Source of the DNA: Pleomorphomonas carboxyditropha
Lineage (GTDB): Bacteria; Pseudomonadota; Alphaproteobacteria; Rhizobiales; Pleomorphomonadaceae
DNA length: 64,000 bases
Assembly: GCF_002770725.1 (NCBI RefSeq)
Contig: NZ_NQVN01000010.1
Span: 1 to 64,000, forward strand
Direction: 5' to 3'
Shown: positions 42,103 to 54,082 of the stretch, piece after piece
Layout of the letters: every line of letters begins with the position of its first letter
Position numbering within the stretch: position 1 is the stretch's first letter
Notes under the pieces: model-generated
Databases searched by the model: none
The model's input: only the letters and a program-made list of their open reading frames with translations
What the model was told of the DNA's origin: nothing
Made by a program: the position numbers and the translations under genes

Positions 42103-43848
42103 ATGCGCGCACAAGTCGCCGGCACGGCTCGGCTGGTGCTGTTCGCCGGCGAACTGGCCCTGCGCCGCTTTGTGCTGGCGCTCGAGCGCGGCCCCTTCTC
42201 GCGCTGGCGCTGGCCCGGTTCGACGCCCGAGCGACTGGTCATCGCCCCGCAGGATATCCGGACGACCGATCCGACGGTCGCCGCCGACATCTACGCCGGC
42301 CTTTACACCTTCGCCGGCAAGGTGGTGGAGACCGGCGGCCGCTCGCCCTTCGACATGCCGTCGCCGTCGTCGGAATGGACGCGGGCCTTGCACGGCTTCT
42401 CCTGGCTGCGGCACCTCAGGGCGGCCGAGAATGCGCTGGCCCGCCAGAACGCCCGGGCGCTGGTCGCCGACTGGATCGCCCAGGAGGCGCACGCGCCGCC
42501 AGAGGCCTACGAGACCGAGAACATGGCCCGCCGGGTGATCGCCTGGATCACCCAGTCGCCGCTGATCCTCAGGGACGCCGACCGCGCCTTCTATCGCCGC
42601 TTCCTGCGCTCGCTGGTCCGGCAGGTGCGGCGGCTGCGCGGCCGCCAGGCCGATGCCGTCGACGGCTATCCGCGCCTGCTCGCCGCCGTGGCCGTCGGGG
42701 TCTTCGCGCTGTCCGCCGACAACCAGGGCCGGCTCGCCCGCCAGGCCGGCCTCAGGCTCGAGCAGGAGCTGCGTCGCCAGATCCTGCCGGACGGCGGCCA
42801 CATCAGTCGCGACCCGTCGGTGATCGCCGACCTCCTGACCGACCTGCTGCCGCTGCGCCAGGCCTATTCCAACCGGGGCGTCAACCCGCCGCAGGCGCTG
42901 ATCGTCGCCATCGACCGCATGATGCCGATGCTGCGCTTCTTCCGCCATTCGGACGGCAGCCTGCCGCATTTCAACGGCATGAGCGTCAGCCATGCCGGCC
43001 AGCTCGCCACCCTCAACGCCTATGACGACACGCACGGGCGGCCGGTCGAGAACGCCAGCCATTCCGGCTATCAGAGGCTGGAGGCCGGCGGCACGGTGCT
43101 GCTGATGGATGCCGGCCCTGTCCCGCCGGTCGGCGTCAGCCAGAAGGCGCATGCCGGCTGTCTTTCCTTCGAGATGTCGAGCGGTCCCAACCGCTTCATC
43201 GTCAACTGCGGCGCCGCCGACGATCCGCGCTGGCACGCGGCCGCCCGCTCGACGCCGGCCCATTCGACGCTGTCGCTGGAAGACATGTCCTCCGGCGTCT
43301 TCCTCGATACGCCGCGGCTGGTGCGCCGGCTGGGATCGGTGATGATCGACGGTCCGCGCGACGTGCCGGTGGCCCGCGAGGACCGCGACGACGTCATCGC
43401 CCTGGTGGCGAGCCACGACGGCTACGCCGGCCGGTTCGGCGCCATCCACGAGCGGCGGCTGGTCCTGCGCATCGACGGCGGCGAGATCGTCGGCTCCGAC
43501 CGGCTGACCTTCGCCGGCCGCAAGCCGCGCCACGACCGCTTCGCCATCCGCTTCCACCTGCACCCCCTGATCCGGGCCAACCGCACCGCCGGCGGCGACG
43601 TGCTGCTGGTGGCGCCCGATGGCGAGGCCTGGACGTTCACCTGCGGCCTGATCGCGCCGGAGCTCGAGGACAGCGTGTTCCTGTCCGACACCCTTGGCCG
43701 CCGCAAGAGCCTGCAGATCGTGCTGCCGGGGCGGGCGCGGGTGACGCCCGAGGTGGCCTGGGCGCTGACCCGCACCGCCGAAGGGCAGCGCGGCCGGTCG
43801 CGCGGCCGTGACACCCGGCTGGGTCCGGATCTGTTCGCCGGCAACTGA
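42103..43848 (+). CDS. Heparinase II/III family protein
   Basis: A 581-residue protein of the heparinase II/III-like family. An N-terminal alpha-helical toroid domain (to about 320; [27 protein letters not shown]) is followed by a beta-sheet domain containing [22 protein letters not shown] and [12 protein letters not shown]. Members in rhizobia lie, as here, between rsmB and purH; their polysaccharide substrate is unknown. No clear signal peptide is seen. The ATG at 42103 has GGGGG eight bases upstream and fits relatives; an in-frame ATG at 42034 is possible. Confidence 0.88.
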   Translation: MRAQVAGTARLVLFAGELALRRFVLALERGPFSRWRWPGSTPERLVIAPQDIRTTDPTVAADIYAGLYTFAGKVVETGGRSPFDMPSPSSEWTRALHGFSWLRHLRAAENALARQNARALVADWIAQEAHAPPEAYETENMARRVIAWITQSPLILRDADRAFYRRFLRSLVRQVRRLRGRQADAVDGYPRLLAAVAVGVFALSADNQGRLARQAGLRLEQELRRQILPDGGHISRDPSVIADLLTDLLPLRQAYSNRGVNPPQALIVAIDRMMPMLRFFRHSDGSLPHFNGMSVSHAGQLATLNAYDDTHGRPVENASHSGYQRLEAGGTVLLMDAGPVPPVGVSQKAHAGCLSFEMSSGPNRFIVNCGAADDPRWHAAARSTPAHSTLSLEDMSSGVFLDTPRLVRRLGSVMIDGPRDVPVAREDRDDVIALVASHDGYAGRFGAIHERRLVLRIDGGEIVGSDRLTFAGRKPRHDRFAIRFHLHPLIRANRTAGGDVLLVAPDGEAWTFTCGLIAPELEDSVFLSDTLGRRKSLQIVLPGRARVTPEVAWALTRTAEGQRGRSRGRDTRLGPDLFAGN

Positions 43849-43964
43849 TCGCCGGTTTTCGGCGCACAAAGAGGCAATTGCCAGCCCAAATCGATTGGGC
43901 GCGGGTTCCGCGCGGCGGCCTTTCGTGCTATCGCGCCGCCATCCCCACTCCCGGAGACATCCCC

Positions 43965-45554
43965 ATGGCTGGCCATCCCGATCGCGTCGCCCCCAAGCGC
44001 GCGCTGCTTTCCGTTTCCGACAAGACGGGCCTCGTCGAGTTCGCCCGCGCCCTCGCGGACCGCGGCGTCGAGCTGCTGACCACCGGCGGCTCGAAGAAGC
44101 TCCTGAGCGATGCCGGCGTTCCCGTCACGGAAGTGGCCGATTTCACCGGTTTCCCGGAGATCATGGACGGTCGCGTCAAGACGCTGCACCCCAAGGTGCA
44201 CGGTGGCCTTCTCGCCGTCCGCGACGACGCCGGTCATGCCAAGGCGATGGCCGACCACGGCATCCTCCCGATCGATATCCTGGTGGTCAATCTCTACCCC
44301 TTCGAGGAGACGGTGGCGCGCGGCGCCGGCTATGAGGAGACCATCGAGAACATCGACATCGGCGGCCCCGCCATGATCCGCGCCGCCTCGAAGAACCACG
44401 CCTACGTCACGGTGCTGGTCGAGCCGGCCGACTACGACAGCGTGATCGCCGAAATGGATCGGGGCGGCGTCACCTTCGACACCCGCCGGCGGCTCGCCGC
44501 CAAGGCCTATGCCCGCACCGGCGCCTATGACGCGGCGATCTCTGGCTGGTTCGCCGGCGTGCTCGGCGGCAAGACCGGCGATTTCGTCGCGGTCGGCGGC
44601 AAGCTCGCCCAGGACATGCGCTACGGCGAGAACCCGCACCAGTGGGCCCGCTTCTACCGCTCGACCGAGATCCGCCCCGGCGTCTCCACGGCGACGCAGC
44701 TCCAGGGCAAGGTGCTCAGCTACAACAACATCAACGACACCGACGCCGCCTTCGAGCTGGTGGCCGAGTTCGACCCGGCGGTGCCGGCCGTTGCCATCAT
44801 CAAGCACGCCAACCCCTGCGGCGTCGCCACCGGCGCGACGCTGCTCGAGGCCTATACCAAGGCGCATCGCTGCGATCCCGTTTCGGCCTTCGGCGGCATC
44901 GTGGCGCTGAACGGCACGCTCGACGCCGACACGGCCAAGAAGATCGTCGAGATCTTCACCGAGGTGATCATCGCCCCGTCGGCCACCGATGAGGCGATCG
45001 CCATCGTCGGCGCCAAGAAGAACCTGCGCCTGCTGGTCACCGGCGGCCTGCCCGACCCGAAGGCGCCGGGCATCACGGCGAAGACGGTGGCCGGCGGCCT
45101 GCTGGTCCAGTCGCGCGACAACGGCGTCGTCACCGCCGCCGACCTCAAGGTGGTGACCAAGCGGGCGCCGACCGACGCCGAGCTTGCCGACCTGCTGTTC
45201 GCCTTCAAGGTGTGCAAGCACGTCAAGTCCAACGCCATCGTCTACGTGAAGGATGGCGCCACCGCCGGCATCGGCGCCGGCCAGATGAACCGCGTCGATT
45301 CGGCGCGCATCGCCGCCATCCGCGCCGGCGAGGCGGCGGAAGCGGCCGGTCTTGCGGACTCGCTCGCCAAGAGCGGGGTGGTCGCCTCCGACGCCTTCTT
45401 CCCGTTCGCCGACGGCCTCGAATCGGCGATCGCCGCCGGCGCCACCGCCGCCATCCAGCCGGGTGGCTCCATCCACGACGCCGAGGTGATCGCCGCCGCC
45501 GACAAGGCCGGCATCGCCATGGTGTTCACCGGCATGCGTCACTTCCGGCACTGA
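43965..45554 (+). CDS. purH: Bifunctional AICAR formyltransferase/IMP cyclohydrolase PurH
   Basis: A 529-residue enzyme that performs the last two steps of IMP synthesis. The N-terminal IMP cyclohydrolase domain (about 10-160) begins [19 protein letters not shown] and has [19 protein letters not shown]. The larger C-terminal formyltransferase domain includes [24 protein letters not shown] and [11 protein letters not shown]. The start MAGHPDR has GGAG upstream and gives the normal length. A palindromic repeat begins within the stop codon. The family and position after heparinase II/III are the usual rhizobial ones. Confidence 0.97.
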   Translation: MAGHPDRVAPKRALLSVSDKTGLVEFARALADRGVELLTTGGSKKLLSDAGVPVTEVADFTGFPEIMDGRVKTLHPKVHGGLLAVRDDAGHAKAMADHGILPIDILVVNLYPFEETVARGAGYEETIENIDIGGPAMIRAASKNHAYVTVLVEPADYDSVIAEMDRGGVTFDTRRRLAAKAYARTGAYDAAISGWFAGVLGGKTGDFVAVGGKLAQDMRYGENPHQWARFYRSTEIRPGVSTATQLQGKVLSYNNINDTDAAFELVAEFDPAVPAVAIIKHANPCGVATGATLLEAYTKAHRCDPVSAFGGIVALNGTLDADTAKKIVEIFTEVIIAPSATDEAIAIVGAKKNLRLLVTGGLPDPKAPGITAKTVAGGLLVQSRDNGVVTAADLKVVTKRAPTDAELADLLFAFKVCKHVKSNAIVYVKDGATAGIGAGQMNRVDSARIAAIRAGEAAEAAGLADSLAKSGVVASDAFFPFADGLESAIAAGATAAIQPGGSIHDAEVIAAADKAGIAMVFTGMRHFRH

Positions 45555-45597
45555 GCATGATGCCGAAAAGTTGCGGACTTTTCGGACAATATCATGC
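45555..45597. repeat. Rhizobial-type intergenic palindromic repeat
   Basis: GCATGAT (45555-45561) pairs with ATCATGC (45591-45597), and CCGAAAAGT (45563-45571) pairs with ACTTTTCGG (45577-45585). It follows directly on the purH stop codon and is likely present in its mRNA as a strong hairpin. Confidence 0.7.
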
Positions 45598-45642
45598 GCC
45601 ACTTCAGGCCCTGAGAGAACGGCCGGCCGCCCGGAGCACATC

Positions 45643-46620
45643 ATGTTCAATGCCCTCGGCGGCCGCCGCCGGTTTTCCGACCTCAACGAGCAGGAAATCC
45701 TGGCGCTGGCCATCTCCAGCGAGGAGGACGATGCCCGCATCTACGCGAGCTACGCCGAAAAGCTGCGCAAGGACTATCCGGCGACGGCGGCGATGTTCGA
45801 CGAGATGGTCAAGGACGAGGACGGCCACCGCCGTTTCCTGATCGCCGAGCACCAGCGGCTGTTCGGGCCGGTGATTCCGCTGATCCGCCGCGAGCACGTG
45901 GCCGGCTATTATGCCCGCCAGCCGATATGGCTCGTCGAGAACCTCGGCATCGAGCGCATCCGCGAGGAAGCGGCGCGCATGGAGGCGCAGGCCTACGCTT
46001 TCTACGCGGAGGCGGCCAAGCGGGTGTCGGATGCCGGCGCCCGCCGTCTGCTCGGCGATCTCGCCGAGCAGGAGCGCCACCACATGGAAGGCGCCGAGAT
46101 CGCCCGCGAGGAGAACGTCGGACCGTCGGCCGAGCAGGAAGAGGCGATGGTCGCTCGCCGCCAGTTCATCCTCACCTATGTGCAGCCGGGCCTCGCCGGC
46201 CTGATGGACGGCTCGGTGTCGACGCTGGCGCCGATCTTCGCGACGGCCTTCGCCACGCAGGATTCCTGGACGACCTTCCAGGTGGCGCTCGCCGCCTCGG
46301 TCGGCGCCGGCATTTCCATGGGCTTCACCGAGGCCGCCCACGACGACGGCGTCATCTCCGGCCGCGGCTCGCCGATCAAGCGCGGCCTTGCCTCCGGCAT
46401 CATGACGGCGATCGGCGGCCTCGGCCACGCGCTTCCCTATCTGGTGCCGAATTTCCGGCTGGCGACGGCGATGGCGCTGGTCATCGTCTTCGTCGAGCTG
46501 TGGGCGATCGCCGGCATTCAGAACCGCTACATGGAAACGCCGTTCTTCCGGGCGGTGATCCAGGTGGTGATCGGCGGCGCGCTGGTGCTGGCCGCCGGCA
46601 TCCTGATCGGTGGCGGCTGA
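45643..46620 (+). CDS. mbfA: Membrane-bound ferritin MbfA
   Basis: A 325-residue protein with an N-terminal ferritin-like (rubrerythrin-type) diiron domain (about 10-165) and a C-terminal VIT1-like membrane domain of about five spans. Iron-ligand candidates are in EEDDARIYASYAEKL, KDEDGHRRFL, EAQAYAFYAEAAKR and EQERHHMEG. QPGLAGLMDGSVSTLAPIF opens the membrane part. In Bradyrhizobium and Agrobacterium this protein exports iron and protects against iron-peroxide stress under Irr control. I could not find a clear Irr box upstream. The start MFNALGG follows a GGAG site. Confidence 0.93.
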   Translation: MFNALGGRRRFSDLNEQEILALAISSEEDDARIYASYAEKLRKDYPATAAMFDEMVKDEDGHRRFLIAEHQRLFGPVIPLIRREHVAGYYARQPIWLVENLGIERIREEAARMEAQAYAFYAEAAKRVSDAGARRLLGDLAEQERHHMEGAEIAREENVGPSAEQEEAMVARRQFILTYVQPGLAGLMDGSVSTLAPIFATAFATQDSWTTFQVALAASVGAGISMGFTEAAHDDGVISGRGSPIKRGLASGIMTAIGGLGHALPYLVPNFRLATAMALVIVFVELWAIAGIQNRYMETPFFRAVIQVVIGGALVLAAGILIGGG

Positions 46621-46627
46621 TACCTCC

Positions 46628-48574
<1,947 letters not shown>

Positions 48575-48697
48575 GTGCGGAACCTCCGTCGCGTCGGGCC
48601 CTCCTCGGCCAAACGGCAATCGGCTGCACTATGGTCCGTCAAAACACGTAAATCCATTAGCCGCCCGGCTAATTGGGCCGATGCGGGCCGGGCTTGA

Positions 48698-49351
48698 TCA
48701 GGCGAAGCGCCAGACGCGGGTGGTTCTGACGTCGCGGTCCTCGATGGCGCGCGGCACCGGCACCTCGTAGCTGGCAAGCGGCGCGATGCCGGTAGCCGGC
48801 AGATAGGCGCGGCCGGGGTCGCCGAACAGCACGGCGGCGCCCGCCGCCTGCGCCGCGCGCAGGAAGGGCTCGACGCGGGCGGCCATAGGCCGCTCGTAGA
48901 ACACGTCGCCGGCCAGAACGACGTCGAAGCCGGCGGCGCCGCGATCGAGAAAATCCGTGTCCGGCGCGGTGACGGCCACGCCGTTGTCGCCGGCGTTGAT
49001 CAGGATGGCGGCCCGGGCGTAGGCGTCGATGTCGGCCGCGACGACGTCGCGGGCGCCGGCGAGCTTGGCGGCGATGGCGACGATGCCGGAACCGGCGGCG
49101 AAATCGAGCACGCGGGCGCCGCGGACGATCTCCGGATGGTCGAGCACGTGGCGGGCGAGCGCTTGGCCGCCGGCCCAGGCGAAGGCCCAAAAGGGCGGCG
49201 GCAGGCCGGCCCGGCCGAGGTCCGCCTCGGTGGCCTGCCAGAGGTCCATCGCCTCGTCGGCGAGCCGCAGTCGAATTTCCGGGATCAGCGGCGGCGCTTT
49301 GGAGCGGGTCTCGCGCAGGACGAAGGCGCGCTCGCGGGAAAGATCGCTCAC
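48698..49351 (-). CDS. SAM-dependent methyltransferase (ETFB-lysine/PrmA-like)
   Basis: A 217-residue class I methyltransferase. Motif I is VLDFAAGSGIVAIAA and the acidic loop VVAADIDAYARAAILIN follows; FDVVLAGDVFYERPM is the post-II region. The upstream PPFWAFAWAGGQALARHVLDHPE is typical of the METTL20/ETFB-lysine methyltransferase group, so a protein lysine such as that of ETF beta is a plausible target, but not proven. The start is GTG at 49351, overlapping the TGA of the EVE gene by four bases. This makes it the last gene of a YciI-EVE-methyltransferase set. Confidence 0.85.
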   Translation of the reverse strand: MSDLSRERAFVLRETRSKAPPLIPEIRLRLADEAMDLWQATEADLGRAGLPPPFWAFAWAGGQALARHVLDHPEIVRGARVLDFAAGSGIVAIAAKLAGARDVVAADIDAYARAAILINAGDNGVAVTAPDTDFLDRGAAGFDVVLAGDVFYERPMAARVEPFLRAAQAAGAAVLFGDPGRAYLPATGIAPLASYEVPVPRAIEDRDVRTTRVWRFA

Positions 49352-49761
49352 CGTCCGGCCATGGCGAGGACGGTTTCCCATTCCTCGTCGGTCACCGGCT
49401 GAACCGAAAGGCGCATCGAGGTGACCAGGCTCATCTTGGACAGCGACGGCTCCGCCTTGATTTCGGCGAGCGTGACCGGGCGCTTGAGGTCGCGGACCGC
49501 CCGCACGTCGACGCAGTCCCAGCGCGGATCGGCGCTGGTGCTGTCGGGGTGGGACGGAGCGATCACCTCGCAGATGCCGACGACGGCGAGGCCCTCGTTG
49601 GAATGGTAGAAGAAGCCCTGGTCGCCCACCTGCATGGCCCGCATGTTGTTGCGGGCGAGATAGTTGCGCACGCCGTCCCATTCGGTGCCGGCATCGCCCC
49701 TTGCCTTGAGGTCGGCGAAGGAAAACTTGAAGGGTTCGGACTTGAACAGCCAGTGGGCCAT
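49348..49761 (-). CDS. EVE domain protein
   Basis: A 137-residue EVE-domain (PUA-like) protein, recognised by MAHWLFKSEP at the start, EWDGVRNYLARNNMRAMQVGDQGFFYHS and VVGICEVIAPSHPD. EVE domains bind modified bases in RNA or DNA, and in alphaproteobacteria this short form is nearly universal, with an unknown role. The start at 49761 gives the family length. It lies 31 bases after the YciI gene and overlaps the methyltransferase gene by GTGA. Confidence 0.9.
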   Translation of the reverse strand: MAHWLFKSEPFKFSFADLKARGDAGTEWDGVRNYLARNNMRAMQVGDQGFFYHSNEGLAVVGICEVIAPSHPDSTSADPRWDCVDVRAVRDLKRPVTLAEIKAEPSLSKMSLVTSMRLSVQPVTDEEWETVLAMAGR

Positions 49762-49792
49762 GGGCGCTCCCCGTCGCGGCGTGGCGGCGGCG

Positions 49793-50077
49793 TCAGCCGG
49801 GCGCGCCGATCGCCCATTTCCACGGCTTGATGTCGACGCTCTCGAACAGGCCGGCCCGGGCATAGGGATCCTCGGCCAGCACGGTCTGCAGCGTCTTGAG
49901 ATCGACCGCCTCGGTGATCAGCAGCGAGCCGATCATGTTGCCGGCGTCGTCGAGATAGGGGCCGCCGACCAGGATGGTGTCGGCGTTGGCCTTGACATAT
50001 TCGAGATGGGCGGCGCGGTTGGCCTGCCGGACGGGAAGATGCCCCGCCTTGTCGATGCAACTGACGACATAATGCAT
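49793..50077 (-). CDS. YciI family protein
   Basis: A 94-residue ferredoxin-like-fold protein of the YciI/YCII family (MHYVVSCIDKAGHLPVRQANR, ILVGGPYLDDAGNMIGSLLI, DPYARAGLFESVDIKPW). The conserved histidine in the RAAHLEYVK segment is present. The function is unknown. In several rhizobia, as I recall, YciI and EVE genes sit beside gpsA; here the two are together but about 26 kb away from gpsA. The start MHYVV fits the family. Confidence 0.9.
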   Translation of the reverse strand: MHYVVSCIDKAGHLPVRQANRAAHLEYVKANADTILVGGPYLDDAGNMIGSLLITEAVDLKTLQTVLAEDPYARAGLFESVDIKPWKWAIGAPG

Positions 50078-50113
50078 GGTTCGCCTCGAATGCGACGATG
50101 GAATGAGGCGGAC

Positions 50114-50165
50114 CCTAGAGCATTTCCCGACCGGATGGAACACTCTGATCGCAAAGGCGATGCGC
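50114..50165 (+). repeat. Rhizobial-type intergenic palindromic repeat
   Basis: The element begins CCTAGAGCATTTCCCG, identical to 38288-38303, and continues with CCGGATGGAACACTCTGATC and a CGCAAAGGCGATGCG segment. The terminal arms are only partly complementary. Confidence 0.5.
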
Positions 50166-50302
50166 CGGATCGCCGGAACGCGGGGACAGCAGGTTGGGCC
50201 GGGGGCGGACCCATGCAATTGGCCCCGGCGGGGTCAGCCGCCGGGGCCACATGGAGGGGATCATCCTTTTCGGCCGCCCGCGTTCCAGCGGCCGGACCGG
50301 AT

Positions 50303-50623
50303 TCAGATGGCGACGACTTCCGGTATGGCCGAGGTGGCCGGCGCGCCGAGGGCGCGGTGATAGGCGGCGCCGATGCCGCTGATGATGCCGGGGGCGAACA
50401 CGTCGATCACCTCGGCGCGGACGCGGGCGGCATAATCGCCGGCCACCGACAGGAAGGTCAGCGGCGGAAAGACGAAGGTCCGCTCGGCGGAGCTGACGGT
50501 CGGCGCCGTCATGGCCGCGACGACCACCGACTTCGGAACGTTCATATTGAAGGCGAAGGCGCCGGTGGAGGAGGCAGCGACGAGGAGGGAAGCGGCTGCC
50601 GCGGCGACGAGAAGGCGTTTCAT
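50303..50623 (-). CDS. Hypothetical secreted protein
   Basis: A 106-residue protein that I do not recognise. A clear signal peptide covers about residues 1-24 (basic MKRLL, hydrophobic alanine-rich core, cut near AFA). The mature part of about 80 residues lacks cysteines and known motifs. It contains VPKSVVVAAMTAPTVSSAE and a mildly hydrophobic end. A GGAGT-like ribosome-binding site is seen before the ATG. It stands alone between the YciI and deformylase-like genes. Confidence 0.6.
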   Translation of the reverse strand: MKRLLVAAAAASLLVAASSTGAFAFNMNVPKSVVVAAMTAPTVSSAERTFVFPPLTFLSVAGDYAARVRAEVIDVFAPGIISGIGAAYHRALGAPATSAIPEVVAI

Positions 50624-50936
50624 CTTGCAGGAACTCCTGAACGCGATTGCCTGCCTTGTAGCAGTGCCGATTGAAGGCCTCGTTCCGAGACGGACGGCAA
50701 TTTTTTCCTTTCGGGCAGGTTTCCGTTAACCGTTGGCGCGTCCTCGTTCACCGGTCGTCAACCATGCCGGCGCCGCATTTACAGTAGCTTGGCGGAAATG
50801 GCGCTTCTTCGGGATTTTCGCGGTGAACGGCCGTTAGGAATTATGAATATTCCGCTGCCATTAAATATTATTACTTATGAAGTTCCCCGAAAGAGCGATG
50901 GTAAGACTTTGTTGATGCTGTTGCGAGATTCCCGCC
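50624..50936. other. Intergenic region upstream of the deformylase-like gene
   Basis: These 313 bases separate two divergent genes. The right half (about 50838-50880) is AT-rich and probably holds the promoter of the deformylase-like gene, though no exact boxes can be named. No gene is supported. Confidence 0.5.
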
Positions 50937-51461
50937 ATGACGCTGCCGAACCTGCTGGCATATCCTGATCCGCGGCTTCGGGCCGTCGCCGCGCCGGTCG
51001 TTGCCTTCGACGGCGGGCTCGGCGAACTGGCGGCCGACCTCGTCGCCGCCGTCGAGGCGGCGCCGGCCGTCGGCCTTGCCGCCTCGCATATCGGCGTGCT
51101 GCGGCGGGTGATCGCGGCCCGGCCGCCGGGCGGGGCGGCGGTCCGCGTCTACGTCAACCCGGTGATCGAATGGGCTTCCGCCGAGACCATGGTCAACGAG
51201 GAAGGGTCGGTCTCCATGCCCGGCGTGAGTGCTGAAATCGAACGGCCGCGGGCGGTGCGCGTCGTCTATTCCGATCTCGACGGCGCCGGCCGCGTCGAGG
51301 AGGCGGAAGGCTTCCACGCCGCCGTGCTGCAGCACGAGATCGACCAGCTCGACGGCCTGTTCTGGATCGAACGGCTGTCGCGCCTCAAAAGGGAGCGATT
51401 GATCAAGAGATACCAGAAGCTCGGCGGCCGATCGGCCCCGCTCGCCATTTTGCCGCCGTAA
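50937..51461 (+). CDS. Peptide deformylase-like protein lacking metal ligands
   Basis: A 174-residue member of the peptide deformylase fold family. The three family motifs are recognisable but altered: GLAASHIG (47-53) for GxGLAAxQ, EGSVS (89-93) where the metal-binding cysteine of EGCLS is serine S91, and HEIDQ (133-137) where the second histidine of HExxH is Q137. With two of three metal ligands changed, normal deformylase activity is unlikely. Such deformylase-like proteins are known as paralogues in rhizobia; the true def should be elsewhere. It is the first gene in a run with the GlpR-type regulator. Confidence 0.88.
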   Translation: MTLPNLLAYPDPRLRAVAAPVVAFDGGLGELAADLVAAVEAAPAVGLAASHIGVLRRVIAARPPGGAAVRVYVNPVIEWASAETMVNEEGSVSMPGVSAEIERPRAVRVVYSDLDGAGRVEEAEGFHAAVLQHEIDQLDGLFWIERLSRLKRERLIKRYQKLGGRSAPLAILPP

Positions 51462-51514
51462 GATTTTCCCATACGTCGCTAAACCCGCCCGCCAACCGCT
51501 GTCCCTGGAAAGCC

Positions 51515-52306
51515 ATGCTGATCGGCCGCCAACACGCCATCCTGGAGCTTGCCCGCGAGGTCGGTCGCGTGCTGGTCGACGATCTCGCCGCGCGCTTCGA
51601 GGTGTCGCCGCAGACCATCCGCAAGGATCTCAACGAGCTCTGCGACCGCCGACTGCTCGCCCGCGTGCACGGCGGCGCCGTGCTGGCCTCGACGGTGAAG
51701 AACGTCGGCTATGAGGCGCGGCGGCAGATCGCCGCTTCCGAGAAACGGGCGATCGGCGAAGCCGCCGCCGCCCTCGTTCCCAACGACGCGTCGCTGTTCA
51801 TCAATATCGGCACCACCACCGAGGCGGTGGCGCAGGCGCTGCTGCAGCATTCCGGATTGATGGTGATCACCAACAACATCAATGTCGCCAACCTGATGCG
51901 CGCCTATTCGGGCATCGACGTGGTGATCGCCGGCGGCCAGGTGCGCCATGCCGACGGCGGCATCATCGGCGAGGCGGCGGTCGACTTCATCCGCCAGTTC
52001 AAGGTGGATTTCGCCATCGTCGGCGCATCGGCGATCGACGAGGACGGCGCGCTCTACGACTACGATTTTCGCGAGGTGAAAGTGGCGCAGGCGATCATCG
52101 CCAATGCTCGCCGGGTGATCCTGGTGGCCGACGAGACCAAGTTCGAACGCACCGCGCCGGTCAGGATCGGCTCGGTTGCCCAGGTGGACGTCTTCGTCAC
52201 CGATCGTTGCCCGCGCGAGGGCGTGCGGGGGCTATGCGCCGAGGCCGGGGTGGAGCTCATCGAGACGGCGGCCGATCATGGCGGGCATGCGGGCGAGGCT
52301 GTATAA
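51515..52306 (+). CDS. DeoR/GlpR family transcriptional regulator
   Basis: A 263-residue repressor-type regulator. The N-terminal winged helix (about 1-58) has VLVDDLAARFEVSPQTIRKDLNELCDRRLLARVHGGA, the DeoR signature. The C-terminal sensor domain of the isomerase-like fold contains FINIGTTTEAVAQAL and VVIAGGQVRHADGGIIGEAA for binding a sugar phosphate. The family and the segment LYDYDFREVKVAQ suit a glycerol-3-phosphate repressor (GlpR), but no glp genes are adjacent. It lies 53 bases after the deformylase-like gene. Confidence 0.88.
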   Translation: MLIGRQHAILELAREVGRVLVDDLAARFEVSPQTIRKDLNELCDRRLLARVHGGAVLASTVKNVGYEARRQIAASEKRAIGEAAAALVPNDASLFINIGTTTEAVAQALLQHSGLMVITNNINVANLMRAYSGIDVVIAGGQVRHADGGIIGEAAVDFIRQFKVDFAIVGASAIDEDGALYDYDFREVKVAQAIIANARRVILVADETKFERTAPVRIGSVAQVDVFVTDRCPREGVRGLCAEAGVELIETAADHGGHAGEAV

Positions 52307-52483
52307 TTTCGATGGCTGGCAGCGTATGGTTCTATGCACCATCGTGTCGGTCTGGTATCCACATGACATGTTGGAATCCAACGGGGTAAGAGGGCATTTT
52401 AGGGAATTCGGGTAAGCCGGCGCCGCACCGTGGCGGCCTGGAGGGAACTTTATGTTTCGCCCGCTGTTCCCGCGCCCATGTGA

Positions 52484-54082
52484 ATGACGAGTGGAGCCGC
52501 TGTGGACCTTTCTGTCGGGAATCCCATGATTGATCGCCGTGACTTTTTGGCGCGAGCGTTGACGGCGGTCGGCGCCGTCGTGGTTGCGACCGGCGTGCCA
52601 GTCGCAGCGCGGGCGGCGACCCAGCAGCAGTTCGCCGTCACCGGACCGTTCACCCGTTCGACGGTGGCCGAGATCGCCCGCGCCCTTGCCAAGAAGGCCT
52701 ACGAGGCGCCGGACACCAGCCTGCCGCCCATTCTCGAGAACCTTACCTACGATCAGTATCGCGACATCCGCTTCCGTCCCGAGGCGGCCATCTGGGCGGA
52801 CAAGGGATTGCCCTACCAGATGCAGCTCTTCCATCGCGGTTCCTACTTCAAGGAGCCGGTGGAGATGGCGCTGGTCGAGAACGGCCAGGCGACGCACGTC
52901 CCCTACGACCCCAATCTGTTCAACTACGGGCCGCTGGTGCCGCAGCCGATCCCGGCCGAGGACATCGGCTTCTCCGGCTTCCGCCTGCACGCGCCGCTCA
53001 ACAAGCCCGACGTGTTCGACGAGGTGCTGGTGTTCCAGGGGGCGAGCTACTTCCGTTCGCTGGGCAAGGACCAGACCTACGGCCTGTCGGCGCGCGGCCT
53101 GGCTCTCAAGACCGCCGATCCCGAAGGCGAGGAGTTTCCGCTGTTCCGGGCCTTCTGGGTGGAGACGCCGGCCGCCGGCTCGGACACCTGCGTCGTCAAC
53201 GCGCTGCTCGACAGTCCCTCGGTATCCGGCGCCTACCGCTTCACCATTCGGCCGGGACTGCCGACCACCATCGACGTCGAGGCGCAACTGTTCCCGCGCG
53301 CCGACCTTGAGAAGGTCGGCCTGGCGCCGGGCACCTCGATGTTCTACTTCTCGGCCAACGGCCGTACGGAAATCGACGATTTCCGGCCGGAGGTGCACGA
53401 TTCGGACGGCCTTCTGATGGTCACCGGCCGCGGCGACCGCTGGTGGCGGCCGCTGGCCAATCCGAAAGAGCTGCAGATTTCCGCCTTCCAGGACCGCAGC
53501 CCGCGCGGCTTCGGCCTCATCCAGCGCGACCGCAGCTTCCTGTCCTACCAGGATCTCGAAGCCGCTTATCAGCGGCGGCCATCGCTGTGGATCGAGCCGG
53601 TGGGCGACTGGGGCGCCGGCGCGGTGACGCTGGTGGAAATTCCCACCAACTCGGAAATTCACGACAACATCGTCGCCTACTGGGCGCCGCAGGACAAGAT
53701 TCCGGCCGGCACCGAGTTTTTCTTCGCCTACCGCCTGTTCTGGGGCGGCGATCCGACGTTGTCGGCCGGCGCCGCCTATGTCGCGGCCACCCGGTCGGGC
53801 CGGGCCGGTGTCGGCGGACCGACGCCGGTGCGGCTGTTCGTCATCGACTATGGCTTCTACGAGGAAGTCGACCCGGCCAAGCTCGGGACCGCCAAGGCGT
53901 CGGTGCAGGCTTCCAAGGGCACGGTGAAGAACGTCGTCGTCATCGCCAATCCCGAAACCCGCGGCATGCGCCTCACCTTCGAGCTCGATCCGCAAAACGA
54001 GACCCTGATCGAGCTCACGGCGGCCCTTGCCTTCGAATCGGGGCAGACGGCCGAGACCTGGGCCTTCCGATGGACAGCATAA
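52484..54082 (+). CDS. opgD: Periplasmic glucan biosynthesis protein OpgD/MdoD
   Basis: A 532-residue periplasmic protein for osmoregulated glucan synthesis. A twin-arginine signal peptide lies at about 15-45 ([22 protein letters not shown]... ending ARA), which separates OpgD from Sec-exported OpgG. The body has the family's [39 protein letters not shown] and [27 protein letters not shown]. An internal ATG at 52526, which starts directly with the signal peptide, may be the true start. It overlaps the opgH reading frame by 13 bases, so both are one operon. Confidence 0.92.
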   Translation: MTSGAAVDLSVGNPMIDRRDFLARALTAVGAVVVATGVPVAARAATQQQFAVTGPFTRSTVAEIARALAKKAYEAPDTSLPPILENLTYDQYRDIRFRPEAAIWADKGLPYQMQLFHRGSYFKEPVEMALVENGQATHVPYDPNLFNYGPLVPQPIPAEDIGFSGFRLHAPLNKPDVFDEVLVFQGASYFRSLGKDQTYGLSARGLALKTADPEGEEFPLFRAFWVETPAAGSDTCVVNALLDSPSVSGAYRFTIRPGLPTTIDVEAQLFPRADLEKVGLAPGTSMFYFSANGRTEIDDFRPEVHDSDGLLMVTGRGDRWWRPLANPKELQISAFQDRSPRGFGLIQRDRSFLSYQDLEAAYQRRPSLWIEPVGDWGAGAVTLVEIPTNSEIHDNIVAYWAPQDKIPAGTEFFFAYRLFWGGDPTLSAGAAYVAATRSGRAGVGGPTPVRLFVIDYGFYEEVDPAKLGTAKASVQASKGTVKNVVVIANPETRGMRLTFELDPQNETLIELTAALAFESGQTAETWAFRWTA

